A stretch of 64,000 bases of DNA from contig CM047808.1 in the NCBI GenBank assembly GCA_026214975.1, positions 10,194,267 to 10,258,266 on the forward strand. The letters are read 5' to 3'. The notes under the pieces are model-generated. The model saw nothing but the letters and a program-made list of their open reading frames with translations, did not search any database and had not been told where the DNA came from. The position numbers and the translations under genes were made by a program. This DNA comes from Gentiana macrophylla. Taxonomy: Eukaryota > Streptophyta > Magnoliopsida > Gentianales > Gentianaceae. Positions 34,301 to 46,929 of this stretch are shown here, piece after piece; position 1 is the stretch's first letter; every line of letters starts with the position of its first letter.

Positions 34301-36408
34301 AGGGTGGTCAAAATAAACTTTATCCTTAATGGAAATGCATATCTAAAATGGTTTAATTTTATTTTAAGAACACCAACATAAGAGATTGATTTACTAAAAT
34401 GCTCATAAATCAACCCATCGGTTGATAAATGTGACCGTAGTGAGTGGTGGAGCACCCATACGAATTACAAGATCCTAACCAATGCATTCCAAAATTAATC
34501 ATATGAGTTGCCTTAGACAGAATCAACCAATGTTAATTCTTTTAAAAGTAAATTCACGGCCTTCCTGTGGGTAGAGTCTGTAAACACTACATAGAATTTA
34601 CTATCATAAATAATAAGACTGGAGAATTAACTGTATAGAGTGAGACCATCTGTACCTGTGGGCATAAGATAAATCTCCTCATCTTTATGCTAATTTCCAT
34701 CTTATTACAATTAGTCTCATAAAGGTAATTGCCTCCCTGTGGGGCCGGGCATTATCTAAATGAACTAATTGGTCCGAAATGTATGAGTCACTCATTTAAT
34801 TACTAAACATTATGTGATTAATCGCCAGATTACTTCTCATGCATTCCGGATCTTTGTGGCTACTCCGAGAGATGCAAGAAAAGTAATATCTTAATGTGAC
34901 ACATACGGTTGATTATATAGTCTCTTCATTTAATACAAACAATCAAATAATGTATTTCAATAACGATATGAAAAGACTACAACATTAATTAATCAAACCA
35001 GTTAATTATTAGGTTCCACCAAATGCACAAACAAGATATGGTTCACTCATATATGTCAATCAACCCTTTAGTTGTAGCTAAAATATGCATTAAATTGATC
35101 ACTAAACATGATGTAATCAATTTCGTCAATTTAATCACGAACAACAACTATCACTACAATGTCATTATGTAAATAGTGTATCACAATATTTAATCACTTA
35201 TCACCATGTGATAATTAATCTATTATTTATCGCACGCTCCAAAATACACGAAAATAATCTCTCAATGTGACATCCAAGGTATGATCAATTAGTCTCTACT
35301 AAATGTATACATAATTAAACAAAATAATGCATACTTTCGGGAGTCATTAATGAACTAATTTTACCATATCCTCCTTAAGAATTATAATCGTAATTTATTA
35401 ATGTGAAACAAAATACATCAAATTATTTACGATTTTGTAACGTACTGAATAAAGGAACATACAACTAATATGCTAGACCGACGGAATAAATATTTTACAA
35501 AATAACATATCTATTGCTAGCTAATAATATTGGACAATTAGCAATATGCTGGGCCAACATTATTTTATTATTATAATCATTATAACATTATTAATTTGAT
35601 TGACCCAATAGCCCAAAATAAAATAACCATGTTATTGTACACAGCATGTGAATAGCCAAATCTACAAAATGGGTAAACGACATGTATAAAACAATTTATA
35701 GATTTTTTTTTATTTTTATTTTTATAAATTAATTAGGCCCATCACTCATTCTTCATATCCCTTTAACCTAAAAAACACGCCCCTCTAACCTAAAAGGAAC
35801 CGCCGCCGTCTTCCCGAGAAGACTGACTGAATACCAACCAAAGCAAATTCTCCTAGAGCAACAAGTGGAAACTTATCACGGTATCACCCCATCTCCTCCT
35901 TTTATTTCATGGCTACCAATGCAGCCTTGATCCACCGGAATCAATGGTGGCTTGGCGGAGGTGATGAACGCAGACGCAAACGAAAACGCAAACAATCTGT
36001 CCGGTGCAGATGGCTACCAACGTAGTCTTTATATAGCTGCTCAGACTCAGCCATAAGGCCCATAATCACCGCATAAGGTGACAGTGGCGGCGGCGATGTG
36101 TTCATGAGAAAAAGTTCTTACGTGATTAGTATACACTATTTGATTTATTAATGCAAATGATTAATCAAGATTTTTTTTTTTTTAGTGTCCGAATAACTGA
36201 ATATACATACATTCACGGATGTGATAATTATCAACATATATGTATGCAAATCAACAATGATAATTCTCCGGTGATTATCAATATATATGTATACATGAGA
36301 AGCACAAGAAAAGCAGATCGAGAACGGAAAAAAAAAAAAAAAAAAAAAACAGATTTGAATCAAATCGGCTTACAAACAATACTTCGAATAACATGAATAG
36401 TAACCTTG
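31362..36408. other. LARD interior, non-coding
   Basis: About 5 kb of AT-rich sequence. The longest frame, 33979-34455 (-), is rich in hydrophobic residues and has no known domain. Poly(A) at about 36329-36348 and a poly(T) run at about 36170 are simple tracts. Confidence 0.6.
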
Positions 36409-36420
36409 CTCTGATACCAC
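36409..36420 (-). promoter_or_regulatory. Primer-binding site of the LARD element
   Basis: The minus strand reads TGGTATCAGAGC two to three bases inside the 5' LTR, matching the 3' end of initiator tRNA-Met. Confidence 0.85.
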
Positions 36421-36421
36421 A

Positions 36422-36827
36422 TGATAGAAAACGATAAATTCAGATTACCTGAATAAGCGGAAGCGGAAGAAATCATCTGGATCGTTCCTACATCCATTGT
36501 TATTCGACTCCGTTTTTCCACAACGATCCTAGCCCTGAAATAGAGAAGAACTCCATATGCACATGACAGCATATGATGCTATTAGGTCTTCTGGTCTATG
36601 CCTATTTTCGGTATGATCACCAACCGATGGTACACAGGCAGTCTATATATAGGCAAGACTAGGGACCTAAAGCATTATGGAATATTCCGGATGAAAACCC
36701 TAACCATCATAGGATTTCCCATAATACCCTTAATTAGATAATAAACCAATAATATATTTACCGACATAATTGTTAAATAACTTAAGGGCCATATATAATT
36801 ATCTTTTACTAAATGATAATTCTTACA
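36422..36827 (-). repeat. 5' LTR of the LARD element (406 bp, internally deleted)
   Basis: Same ends as the other LTR but shorter by about 145 bp. The deletion joins GAAGAACTCC directly to ATATGCACATG; in the longer copy both edges carry AACTCC. Confidence 0.88.
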
Positions 36828-36929
36828 CGTCTGTCCAGTAGTTGCGATTGGATTTCATTTGTTTATGTTCCTTTTGTCACAACTGAATAGGGTGTTATCC
36901 AGATACCCTTTTTTTGAAGTATTAAGGTG

Positions 36930-38543
36930 TAATATTCCGATTTTTGGGAAATGACAGACGTCTCATTTTGCGAAAACGAAATATTAGATTCTTCGATATA
37001 TATATATATATATATAGTTGGACGCTAATTTGCAATTAAGGGATAATTAAAGGTTTAGTGGAGTAAATAGTGGGGAGAGGTTTTATTTGGAAATAAACCT
37101 CCCACTATTTGGTGTAAGTTATCAGAACTTTGAAAACACTTTTCCTGCAAGACTTTGATAGCAAAATAAAAGAGCAAGATTTCCCCTTCGTAATTTTAAG
37201 TGGTTTTAGGACGGTTTTTGATTCAAGTAGGACATCGGAATCGTGAGAAAACGAGGATCGCTTTTGATACAAAGTTCATCAAGTTTCTTCAAGGGTTTTT
37301 GTTGGAGTTGAAGGTGTTGCGCATCTTTCTTCAAGTTTTTGTGTTTTGTGCTTGAAGCAAGTAAGAGATCTTCCTATTGTGTTAATTCAAGTGTTATAAG
37401 GTTTGGTTGTGAGTTTGGAGTTGTTTTGATGCAAGATTTCATGTGTTTTGATGTTTGAACCAATGTGCTATGTTATGGGGCGTTAAAGGGTTATATTTCT
37501 TTGATGTTTCTTGTTAAATTGATGATGAACATGTTTGGAAAAGTTGTAGAATTGAGAAAAGTGTTGAAAATCATGTTTAAGGCTTTGAGAGGTACAATGC
37601 GACGCGCATTCTTGGTTTAGAGTTGAGCATGATGGTTCTAGCATGTTGAATGCATACGCATTCCAGGGAGTGCGCACGTATTCCTGCTTCATGTTGGTTC
37701 AGGATACTTTCAGAACAGGAAATGCGCACGCATTGGTTGAACAAGATCAAACAGGAAGTCTCTAAACCGGTGAATGCGCACGCATTGACCCTGTTTTTGG
37801 GAAAAATGATGTTTTGAAATATGTGTTGAGTTTTAAGTGTTCATTCTTGATCTAATAACACTAAATGAACATGAACAAGCCTTGAATGAGTTTCTGATGT
37901 GTTTAGTTTCGGTACCGAATGAACTCTTAAAGGGAGTTGAAGTTCGGGATCGTCGGAAGGGCATGATAGGCTTGTGCTTTGGTGGATTAGTATCCTTCAA
38001 CGTCTGTGTATGTGATAAGACGTTGTGTCTAGATGATTTAAGTGAGGGAGTAGAGTTGGTTAGGGTGAGTTTTGCTCTGAAAAGACATAGGTGGTTAGTT
38101 AACGGACATTAAATACATAATTGTTTAGTAAAAGACTAAATACCATGCCATTCTTGGTTAGGCACAAGGCTATATCACGACGTGCTGGGCGGTCAAGAAA
38201 AGTGAACTACTCTATTGGCCTATAAACGGCTGAATGGTAGAGGACTTCACCGAACGCGTGCACTATTAGGTTAAACCCGTAGCTATCAGTGTGATCCATT
38301 GTTAGGTTGCAAACGATATCTCGTGGTGGATATACACCATGCGTAGTGCTCTTGAATGCGGATGTAACAAAGATAAGTTAAGTTAGAAACGTTTAGTCAT
38401 GACATGTTGATGAGCATGAAATGAACCCTAGATTGAGTTGGCTTTATAAAGGTAATTTAATAATCATAATGAATACTGTGTATACATGTTTAATACAATT
38501 GCTTCTATTTTTTACTAAGTACTTTTGTACTTACCTTGAATAC
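36930..38543 (+). repeat. Long gypsy-type LTR, left part
   Basis: It begins about TGTAATATTCCGATTTTTGG and is cut at 38543 by the Athila-like element; it continues after 60318 to about 60770 (GGGATCGGGGCGTTAA). The end and internal style suggest a chromovirus-like Ty3-gypsy LTR, though no coding sequence confirms it. 37049-37330 recurs at 61040-61320. Five AATGCG-CA-CGCATT-type palindromes lie at 37596-37786. Confidence 0.6.
37596..37786. repeat. Cluster of five short palindromes
   Basis: AATGCG-ACG-CGCATT (37596-37610), GAATGC-ATAC-GCATTC (37648-37663), GGAGTGCG-CA-CGTATTCC (37667-37684, pairing through G-U in RNA), AATGCG-CA-CGCATT (37721-37734) and again at 37773-37786. Confidence 0.85.
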
Positions 38544-39576
38544 TGATGTGGACTTTCCTACGCTTCCAATCTAACCGGCAGTGTACCGGATCAAATTGTA
38601 GTCTAGTCTGGTGAATCAAGGTCATCTCCTCAGGGAACACGATACAATTTAAAGTGTGGTTAAACACCAATTAGCTATTATTATCTTGATCTAAGTCGCA
38701 GTTTTAACATAAAAGTGATAGTTTCACGTTACTAATTTAACGATTAATACTAAAGATACTAACCAAGACAATTTCATTGAACTTATAGTCTCTTTCAGTT
38801 CTAAGGATGTGATTAGTCGTCCTATTAAGGGTATCCTATTGTGTGAAACGGTTTACTCCTATTCTAACAATTTCCCCTCATACGAGTGTACGAAATTGTT
38901 CTATGCCTCCTCCTTGGTTTAAGAGCCCTAAACCTAATGATTTGATATGATAAAATCTCGAGTACATCTAATTCATTCCCCGGATAAGAAAATGAACTCC
39001 GATAACGGTCAACTTTACCTTCCGGTTTTTCTACCTCGTTCGCACACCTAATATCTCCGTTCGGTATCAATCAAGTGTGTGTGTGCTAATATTGGTTAAT
39101 TACTCCAACACGAGCTAACAATTAATTTAAGTAGAAAAAGCTTCAACACAATCGAAATTATATATTACATAATCATTATCCGATCAACCGAAAGAGACCA
39201 AAATAGTTTAATTACATTGCCTTGGCTAGTTACAAGTCTAGCCACTCATTATTACGAATACTAAGACTTCTATTTTAGCATTCATAATAATTAGCTTAAC
39301 GGTTCAAAATAATGTTAGAATGTATCGGTTACAACCATTGAGTTAGCTTAAGGACAGCTTGCTCTCGTACCCGGTGATCCGTAGCTGAATTTGCATCAAA
39401 AGCCCATCTTCTACTTCTCAACTATCACAACCTTGATGCCAACATTCTAAGTGTTATAATGACGATGGAATTTTGCTAAAATAATATTAAATTTTTTGGC
39501 TTAATAGCCTATATGCTATTGCCTGCAAGATAGAAGGAAGGAAAATGGTTAAGTCTCCCTCTTTGTTGTGTCATGC

Positions 39577-39580
<4 letters not shown>

Positions 39581-39642
<62 letters not shown>

Positions 39643-39650
39643 TATATATA
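39581..39650. repeat. (TA)n expansion at the LTR TATA position
   Basis: About 70 bp of TA repeats in the 3' LTR versus TATATATATA (59751-59760) in the 5' LTR. Confidence 0.95.
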
Positions 39651-39701
39651 GAACCGTCTCTGCATGTGAATAGTGATAAAAATAATTCAGAATTTGTCTT
39701 T

Positions 39702-39839
39702 CCGGCGTGCGCCGGTATTTCCCCCAGTCTGCGCCGGAATCTTGCTAATCATGATGGATGTCAGGTCCGTTATACGCATTAAATGCCCCAATATTCGCAG
39801 ATCTTTGATATATCTTTGATAGCATCCGGCGTGCGCCGG
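39702..39839. promoter_or_regulatory. CCGGCG-TG-CGCCGG hairpins in U3 (3' LTR)
   Basis: Perfect 6-bp stems at 39702-39715 and 39826-39839, each followed by a GCGCCGGAAT half-site about 15 bp on. The same pair occurs in the other LTR at 59813-59826 (one base changed) and 59926-59939, about 55 and 165 bp upstream of the TATA-like sequence. Confidence 0.85.
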
Positions 39840-40249
39840 TATTTCCCCCGGTCGGCGCCGGAATCTCTTGTGTCAGGCCCACAAATGCTCAATATCGGCT
39901 AATCTTTTGAAGAGATCAATTAGATTTTTAGAAATCTAATTCTGATTTCCGAGCTTATCATCACAACTTCAAGATTTTACTACGTGGTATCTGTACAAAC
40001 CAAAAACGAGAAAAACCACGGGTAATATGATAATGAAATTAGGCTGATAAGCCTCAAAATAATTCAAAAATAGTGGAATTTTATGATATCTACTATTTTC
40101 GGAGATAATTTATATTACTATGATATTTATTATATTTAATATAAAATGTTGCTAAAAACTTAAATAAATGAGATAAAATAGATCAAAATGTATTATTTAG
40201 TTGACATTCATCCACTACAAAAAAACTGGGTTTTTTTGCGACGGAAGGC

Positions 40250-40630
40250 TATCGTCGCAAACTAGGCTTATTCCGTCGCAAATCCTAATTTGCGACGGAT
40301 TTTATTTGTCGCATTTTTTAGTCGCAAAACCGAGTTTTTGCGACGGTTTATCCGTCGCAAATTATTTGCGACGAATGTTGCGACGGATAATAACGTATTT
40401 AATTTTTTTAAAAAAATATAGTTTCCGTCGCAAAACAATGTAAACTCCGTCGCAAACAATTGTATAATCCGTCGCAAAAATTTTATAAACCGTCGCAAAA
40501 ATTGTATAATTCGTCGCAAAAATTGTATAATCCGTCGCAAATATTTTTTTATTAAATAATTTTTTTAATTTTTAGATCCTTACATATCCGTCGCAAATGC
40601 AACTTTGCGACGGAATATTTCAGTCGCAAA
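40250..40630. promoter_or_regulatory. CACTA subterminal repeats, left
   Basis: More than ten copies of the word CCGTCGCAAA or its complement TTTGCGACGG in this stretch. In the En/Spm family such arrays bind the second transposon protein. Confidence 0.85.
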
Positions 40631-40913
40631 AGTTAAAATTAATCAGAAAATTATGGTTCGTTTTCGGCGTGACCGCCAAACCACCGCCGCAAAACAACCA
40701 TAATTTTCCCCGGTAGCATTACAATTGCTACCGGCTATCAACAACAACAATATAAAAGGGGATACGATACCAAAATAAATAAAACGATATGTCAATGGGG
40801 ATATGTCAAAGGGGATAAAACGATATGTCAAAGGGATACGATAAGCCAAAATAAATAAAAATGTATAAAGCAATATGTCACCCACCGGACCCGGTGTACT
40901 ACCTAAACCCATG

Positions 40914-42374
40914 TCACTTCCTCCAGGTCCGTGATCGATCGGTCATCTCTGTCTTTGCCTCGTACCGGGTTGCATCCTCGGAGGATGCCGCTTTAACATT
41001 TGGGTAATCCACTCCTTCATCTGCGCTTAAGTCTGTCTTCCGACGATTTACTCTCTCTCTAGCTCCTCCAACCTCGCTTTGTGTTTGCCAGATTAATCTT
41101 TCTCTCGCCATCTCCTGGGGTGAGGCGGGTGAGTATGCCCGGAGAGTATGTCTCGGCGGATGAGTGTCGAGCGATGTGAGGTGCTGTCGTAGTACATGGA
41201 GGCGGTGACCCCATGCCAAAAACTCTCCCCTTCTTGTCGTAACCACCGGCGCTTCAGTAATAAAGACGCGACTCGCCGAGGTGTGGGTGTCAGTCTGCGT
41301 CTGGGCTTTCGCTTGCTTCCGAGGTGAAGGCGTCCAGTAAAGTATGATATAAATTTGTTAGTAACAATAATTACATGATATATATATAATGTATATATAA
41401 TATTTAGAATACATAACGTATCAAGATTTTCTCAAACTTCCTCGAGACGAAGTTGCCCGACTTCTTCTTCTTCGAACTAGTCACCGAGATCTCCGACTAA
41501 TAGGGGCACTTTCTATTGTCCTCCATGGCCCGAGCGAAATCGATAACGCCGCGTCGCCCATAGCATGTGTCCCGAGGATCTTCCCTTCCTCACCGGATCA
41601 GGCTCGGTTTATCTTCTTTTCGCAGATGTTTCCTTGAATGCCTATTCGACATAAGATAAACAAGTTAGTACATACATATATATATAAAACGCAAGTATTA
41701 TTAATTAAATATTGAATAATTGCTTACGGGACTCCCAATCCACTCCTCGAACTGACGGAGAATATCCGGGGTCATCCAAAGCCGAGCACGGGGGTTTGTT
41801 TGAGCCCGATACATATAATCACGGACCCGTTGATAGCATATCGCTCAAAAGCTTCCTAACCAGGCGCCGTGGCGTAACTCGAAAGTGAAATGAGCCTCGC
41901 AACATAGTTATATATATGTTATATGTATAGTTATAATTATAGTTATATTTATATGAGCAGCGTACCACTAAATGCGTGCCACCACCTTTCCTCTGCCGCT
42001 TCCTGGCGGGCATTATGCCACGTGGTGGCAAAAGTGTTGAAGCTTGGCTTGATTATGGCGGTCTTGGCCATTTTCTTGACATAGTTGTCGGTAAACCTGT
42101 CATATTGAAAACAATAAGTTGTTAATATATTTGGTTAATCAAAATATAAATAAAAATACAAACAAATTAAAGCAAGATATGTATTAACTTACCATCTCCC
42201 CTCGGGATCCAAAAACGGCAATCCAAGGTCACCATTGACAATGACACCCAAATCCTCCTCGGTCATCTGGTGTATCTCATCATCCAAACCGTGAGTCTGT
42301 GTGGAGGAAGACGCTCCGGGGGAGGGGGAACTACCCCTACCGCGTCTACCTCTACCTCTACCTCTACCTGACAT
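40914..42374 (-). pseudogene. CACTA second gene (TnpA-like), probably multi-exon
   Basis: The minus frame at 42189-42374 starts MSGRGRGRGRRGRGSSPSPG and continues with an acidic EIHQMTEEDLGVIVNGDLGL stretch. At about 42000-42100 FNTFATTWHNARQEAAEERW resembles the plant Ptta/En/Spm domain. The frame at 40914-41246 gives a basic, Arg-rich tail region (ARERLIWQTQSEVGG). Position downstream of the TNP2 gene in the same direction fits En/Spm organisation. Exon joints are not resolved and frames are broken, so this is a tentative reconstruction from location and composition. Confidence 0.55.
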
Positions 42375-42497
42375 CTATTTGACACAGAAAATGACGTTTA
42401 TACTAATCTAAATGCAATTATACTAATTAATAATAAATTACAATGTTTAATACATTATTATTCAGAATGATGACAAAATAAAATATTTAATACATTA

Positions 42498-45400
42498 TTA
42501 TTCACTATCACTACTAGAATGGAAGAGTTCTTCCTCCTCTTCATCAGTATCTAGATCATCAACCGATTCTTCTTCCTCTCCATCTTCTTGTTGAATGAAA
42601 TCCGCCATCTCATCATCATCCAAGTCATTATCCCCAACATCGGAGTCAACATCGACATCAAGATCTTGGTGGACAATGTTAAGAGGATCGATAATCGGAA
42701 ACATCATTGATCACTTGTTCTTGGAAAACGGTTTCCTCGACGGGAGCATCGATAGTCGATCTTGCCTTTGTTTTGAAAACAACGACCATTGATCTTTGTC
42801 TTTTTCAAACTTGGATATGGAGCATAGTAGACTTGCTCGACTTGATAAGCCGAACAAATGGATCATAAGAGCCATATTTCCTACCACGATGAACTTCAAC
42901 TATCTTATAATCTTTATGCACATTCATGCCCCGTGCAGAATTATCAAACCAATCACATTTGAACAATATGGCTTTGTAGGCATATCGAAGCTCCATAATA
43001 CACCAACTCAATGATTTCATTTAAAGTGCCATAATAGTCGGCACCTTCCATGGAACTGACACAAACTCCGTTGTTGACTGAAGATTTACCAATATCAGTT
43101 GCCCGGTTGAATGTCCGAAAGTTGTAGCCGTTAATCGAATAACGTTTCCAATTTTTGACTTGACGAAGGACCACTTGCCAAAGCTTTTAGCAAATCATCA
43201 TTCAACAATGATGCTTGTTGTGCAAACCATTTGGTAAATTCATTTTCATGTTTATTCCAAATATCTGTCGAGGTCAATTGAGGCTGTTGAACACGAATAA
43301 ATTGCTCGAACAATCTAAGAATGAATCATTTTGTCAGTTAATGTATATTTGTTCAGAAAAAACTGTTAAGCATTGTATATATGTAGTAATGAGGTACTTA
43401 CAGTTCATACGGTTTCATGATTTCGCAGTTAGACAATACGTACTTGTGCACAAAGTCATATTCTTTATTATCCAAGAACCTCGTCTTGCACTTCCCAGTT
43501 GTTGTACCATTATGATCACGGAATAACTCAGGTAAATCTGAAATGATTGCTGATGCCGAAGTCTCACCAACAGCAAGATTCTTTGCTTTTGTTTCAATAT
43601 GATCATCGTAATACATAGAACAGAAGTTTGAAATCTCTTCCAACAAATACGCATTGCATATTGATCCCTCTACGAAAGCTTTGTTACCAATCTTTTGTTT
43701 TAAGTGATTCAAAAACCTTTCGAATGGATACATCCATCGATATTGCACGGGACCACCAACTCGACCTAATACGGCAAGTGTACGATAAATGCTCCATCGA
43801 GTTAAAAACGCCTTTGGAGGCAAAATCTTCTTCTAACTTGCAAATAATCTCAATGTTATTCTCTAAGCGAATCACGTCTTCTATTTTTAGGGTAGCAAAC
43901 ACACAAGTCTCGAAAGAATTGACTTATCTCGGTCAATGCATTCCACTCATTTTTCGAATCAATTCTCGAAGCGGCAAGCGGCAACAAACATTCCATAAAA
44001 AGCGTGACAATCATGGCTTTTCAAACCACGTAGAATGTATTTATCATGATCTACGCACCTACTCAGTCCAAGCATAACCGTCGTGGAATTTCAACTTGGT
44101 GACCCATTCACACAACACTTTTCTTTTCGCTTGTCAAGAACAAGTGTACAATCGGGCGCCGCAAAGCTCTTTCAAATCTTTAGTGATTTTGGACCACAAG
44201 CGATTTTGCCTTTAACGTCCATAACCATGCCAATCAGTTTTTCAAAGAAGTTTTTCTCAATATGCATCACATCCAGGCAATGTCGAAGCTAAAGCAATGT
44301 TTTCCAATACGGAAGATCCCAAAAATGCTTCTTTTTCCACCAACCATTCTTGAAGTTTTTAAGCCGTTTCAAGTCCGAACTGAGCCATCAATGATGCTTG
44401 GTAGGTGTTGTACAAATTCCCATACCTCCTCACCACTCAATCTACTGTGGTGGAGTCGCGTGTTCATCTTGTTTGGACTTCAAAAAACCTTTATCGGTCG
44501 AAAAATATGGTCTTGAGGAGAAAGCGCGATGACAATCAAACCAAGTGCATTTACCACTATGTTTGAGCCGAATGACTTGTTTCCATCACCACAATAGGGA
44601 CAAGCTTTCACACCGGCCGTAGTCCACCCGGATAACATGCCATACGCAGGAAAATCATTGATAGTCCACATTAGTGCAAATTTCATATGGAAATTCTGTT
44701 TTGTGGATACATCGTAAGTAAACAACCCTGTTTCCCACAATTTGCTTCAACTCCTTAATCAATGGTTGCAAATAAACATCGAGGTTTCCTTCGGATTTTT
44801 CGCCCCGGTACAAGTAATCGATAAGAATATAAACTGTCTTTTCATGCACAACCAGGCGGAAGATTGTATGGTGTAACCATGATCGCCAAACAAGAGTAGT
44901 TCTTCCCAAAATTACCAAAAGGTGCAAAACCGTGCATGCAAAGTCCTAACCGCACATTTCTAGGCTCCTTAGCAAACTCGGGTGCATTTGGTCAAAATGC
45001 TTCCAAGCTTCAATCATCACTTGGGTGGGCCATTATACCGCTTGTCCTGGGGTTTTCGCGTGCCACCTCATTTCCTTGCCTATATGTTTCGTGGCGTACA
45101 ACCTTTGGAGTCTAGGTCCAATCGGGAAATAAGTCATCACTTTGTTAGGCACACATTGACCTCTTGCGTTCGTTTTCGGTTTATATCGATCATGGTCACA
45201 CTTCCGACACTTGTCCAGATTCGCGTCCTCCTCCCAAAATAACATACACCCCGCGGGACACACGTGTATTTTCTCATGGGGTAGCTCTAATGCCTTTAAC
45301 AACTTTTTGGTTTGATAGAAGTTCGAGGTCATTAAGTTATTCTTCGGAAGAATATCTCCTATCAAACCGTAACCCCGTCAACGCATTTGTGAGAGAGGTT

Positions 45401-45923
45401 GTGATCACATTTCAAAGTGAGCAACCTAGAAGCCGCTTGCAAAGACGGAGACACTACTTCCATCACATACAAGTTCCTCTGCGCTTTTTCGGCATTTCAA
45501 AAATGCCGCAACTTCGTGGTTTGGTGTCTCATTGTTCTCCTCTTGGTTAAGAAATTCTTCTCTTACGTGATCAATCCTATCACGTAATGCGTCATTAACC
45601 ATGTCCTGATAAGGGTTCACATTCCGTTCTTGCTGAACGTTGATCGGAATGGGAAACTCTTCACCATGACACACCCAATCATAGTAGTTTGCGCAAAACC
45701 CATATTTAGTTAAATGTAATCTCACGTCATGTTCAATCGAAAATTTAGTGTTCTTACACTTACTACATGGACACTTCATCATTCCATTATTTGCCCGAAA
45801 CGAATCTAATCGCTTTGCATGTTTGATGAATTCCTCCACACCATTCACAAATACCGGGTTAAATTTCTTGTTAGCATCCAACCTCTCGTACATCCAACTA
45901 CGTTCTATTCTCTTCATTTTCAA
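42498..45923 (-). pseudogene. CACTA TNP2-type transposase, frameshifted
   Basis: Domains follow the family order from right to left. 45426-45923 is the transposase-associated N-terminal domain (RSWMYERLDANKKF, FIKHAKRLDSF, CPCSKCKN). 45033-45365 carries NFYQTKKLLKALELPHEKIH and CPAGCMLFWEEDA. 44480-44927 carries ALMWTINDFPAYGMLSGWTT and ACPYCG, the TNP2 core. 43398-43902 is DUF4218-like (GGPVQYRWMYPFERFLNHLK, VEGSICNAYLLEEISNFC). 42805-43174 is DUF4216-like (DYYGTLNEIIELVYYG, FKCDWFDNSARGM). 42498-42707 is an acidic tail. The collinearity is complete but at least four frame changes and several stops make it inactive. A functional copy elsewhere would be needed to mobilise it. Confidence 0.9.
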
Positions 45924-46399
45924 TCCTACACATCATATCATACAAAATATGAGACTAACAATAGTCTTTGAAGGTTGTCTCAACACTTTTGCAAACTCAG
46001 GTTTTACTCAACTTACTATGAAACTAACAACACTATAACCTAAATTTTCGATTCATGGTCAAAGGTTCGACGTCAAAATAATTCGGAGGCTTTGCCGGAT
46101 AACAAAGTACCCCCAGTACCATTTTCCAAACGGGTAGACAAAGCACCTTTGAGGACCTTATGTATGTTATGCTTATCATGTAAGCACATACTTATCATCA
46201 TTTCAATCCAAATTCAACAAACCAATTCAACCAACATCCAGTTTCTAAACTAAGCATTTTCAACCAACATCCGGCTTTGCACATACTTAAGCATTCAACA
46301 AACCAATTCAACCAATTCAACCAACATCCGGCTTTGCACATACTTAAGCATTTTCCTAACTTATCTAACTAATACACATAAGTAAGCATTTTCTAACTT

Positions 46400-46642
46400 A
46401 TAATTACTACACATATATATCTATAAATCTATACTACATATGATACACTATATAAAAAAATATTTAAAAAAAACATACAAAAAAAAACGAAAAAAATAAA
46501 AAAACGAAAAAATATATTACATACTACAATATACAAAAATTACATACTACAATATATATATACAATATAAATTGAAAAAAAATATATATATATAAAAAAT
46601 AAAATCTGTACATACATATACATATACAATATATATATACAT

Positions 46643-46708
<66 letters not shown>

Positions 46709-46760
46709 AAAAAAATTATATATATATACATACATATATATACTGCATGTGGGGAGGGAG
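46400..46760. repeat. AT-rich and (TA)n sequence inside the CACTA element
   Basis: An almost pure A/T stretch with a TA run at about 46655-46702. Open frames here consist only of Tyr and Ile repeats and are not genes. Confidence 0.9.
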
Positions 46761-46929
46761 GGGGAATCGGGTCAGGGGAGAGGGGGTGGGAGGGGAGGAA
46801 GAGCATACCTGTGGGTGGCTGCGGCGGTGGTGGGAGGAGGTGGCGCCGGAAGAGCTTCAAAGAGGGGGCGGCGGGTGAGAAGAGGGGAATGAAGAAGAGA
46901 AATGAGGAAGAAAAGGGATTCTGCGATTG

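Larger units (their letters stand above)
30814..36827 (-). mobile_element. Non-autonomous LTR retrotransposon (LARD type)
   Basis: LTRs at 30814-31361 and 36422-36827 begin TGATAGAAAACG and end ATTCTTACA. CGTCT at 30809-30813 and 36828-36832 is the target duplication. A minus-strand tRNA-Met-type primer site (TGGTATCAGAGC) adjoins the right LTR, and a purine tract (AAGTGGGAGAA, minus) adjoins the left one. The 5.06-kb interior has only short scattered ORFs and no gag, protease, integrase or reverse-transcriptase motif that I can recognise. It must depend on proteins of another element; the primer site suggests a copia helper. Confidence 0.9.
29811..36929 (+). pseudogene. Exon-like remnants of a possible membrane-protein gene
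   Basis: Three coding-like pieces lie in order on the plus strand. (a) 29811 onward, after TTTCAG: NTSSALIDPEKFIEEKRR. (b) About 30502-30588: ESNARGKITRAENPLNLTGL followed by FWVIADK. (c) After CTTGTAG at about 30610: hydrophobic segments, then ILRSINGMLAATGVKWQLNL and IADRFSCCLALCIR. Piece (c) is interrupted by the LARD element at 30814; with one copy of the CGTCT duplication removed, the frame remains open on the far side (36833 to about 36929), again with a hydrophobic helix. Frame changes inside (c) suggest decay. I do not recognise the family. It could be a host gene or a fragment carried by another element. Confidence 0.35.
38544..40212 (-). repeat. 3' LTR of the Athila-like element
   Basis: About 1.67 kb. 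Its last base lies at 47220, after the CACTA element that inserted one base before the LTR end. Contains a (TA)n run (39581-39650) where the other LTR has only ten bases of TA. Confidence 0.9.

Noticed and set aside
33979..34455. 158-codon minus-strand ORF in the LARD interior
   Set aside because: No recognisable motif and AT-driven composition; isolated in an otherwise non-coding interior.
37837..38112. 91-codon ORF in the long LTR
   Set aside because: Lies within LTR sequence, has no recognisable domain, and its composition matches the surrounding non-coding DNA.
46540..46860. Tyr/Ile-rich ORFs
   Set aside because: Direct translations of (TA)n and A/T-only sequence.
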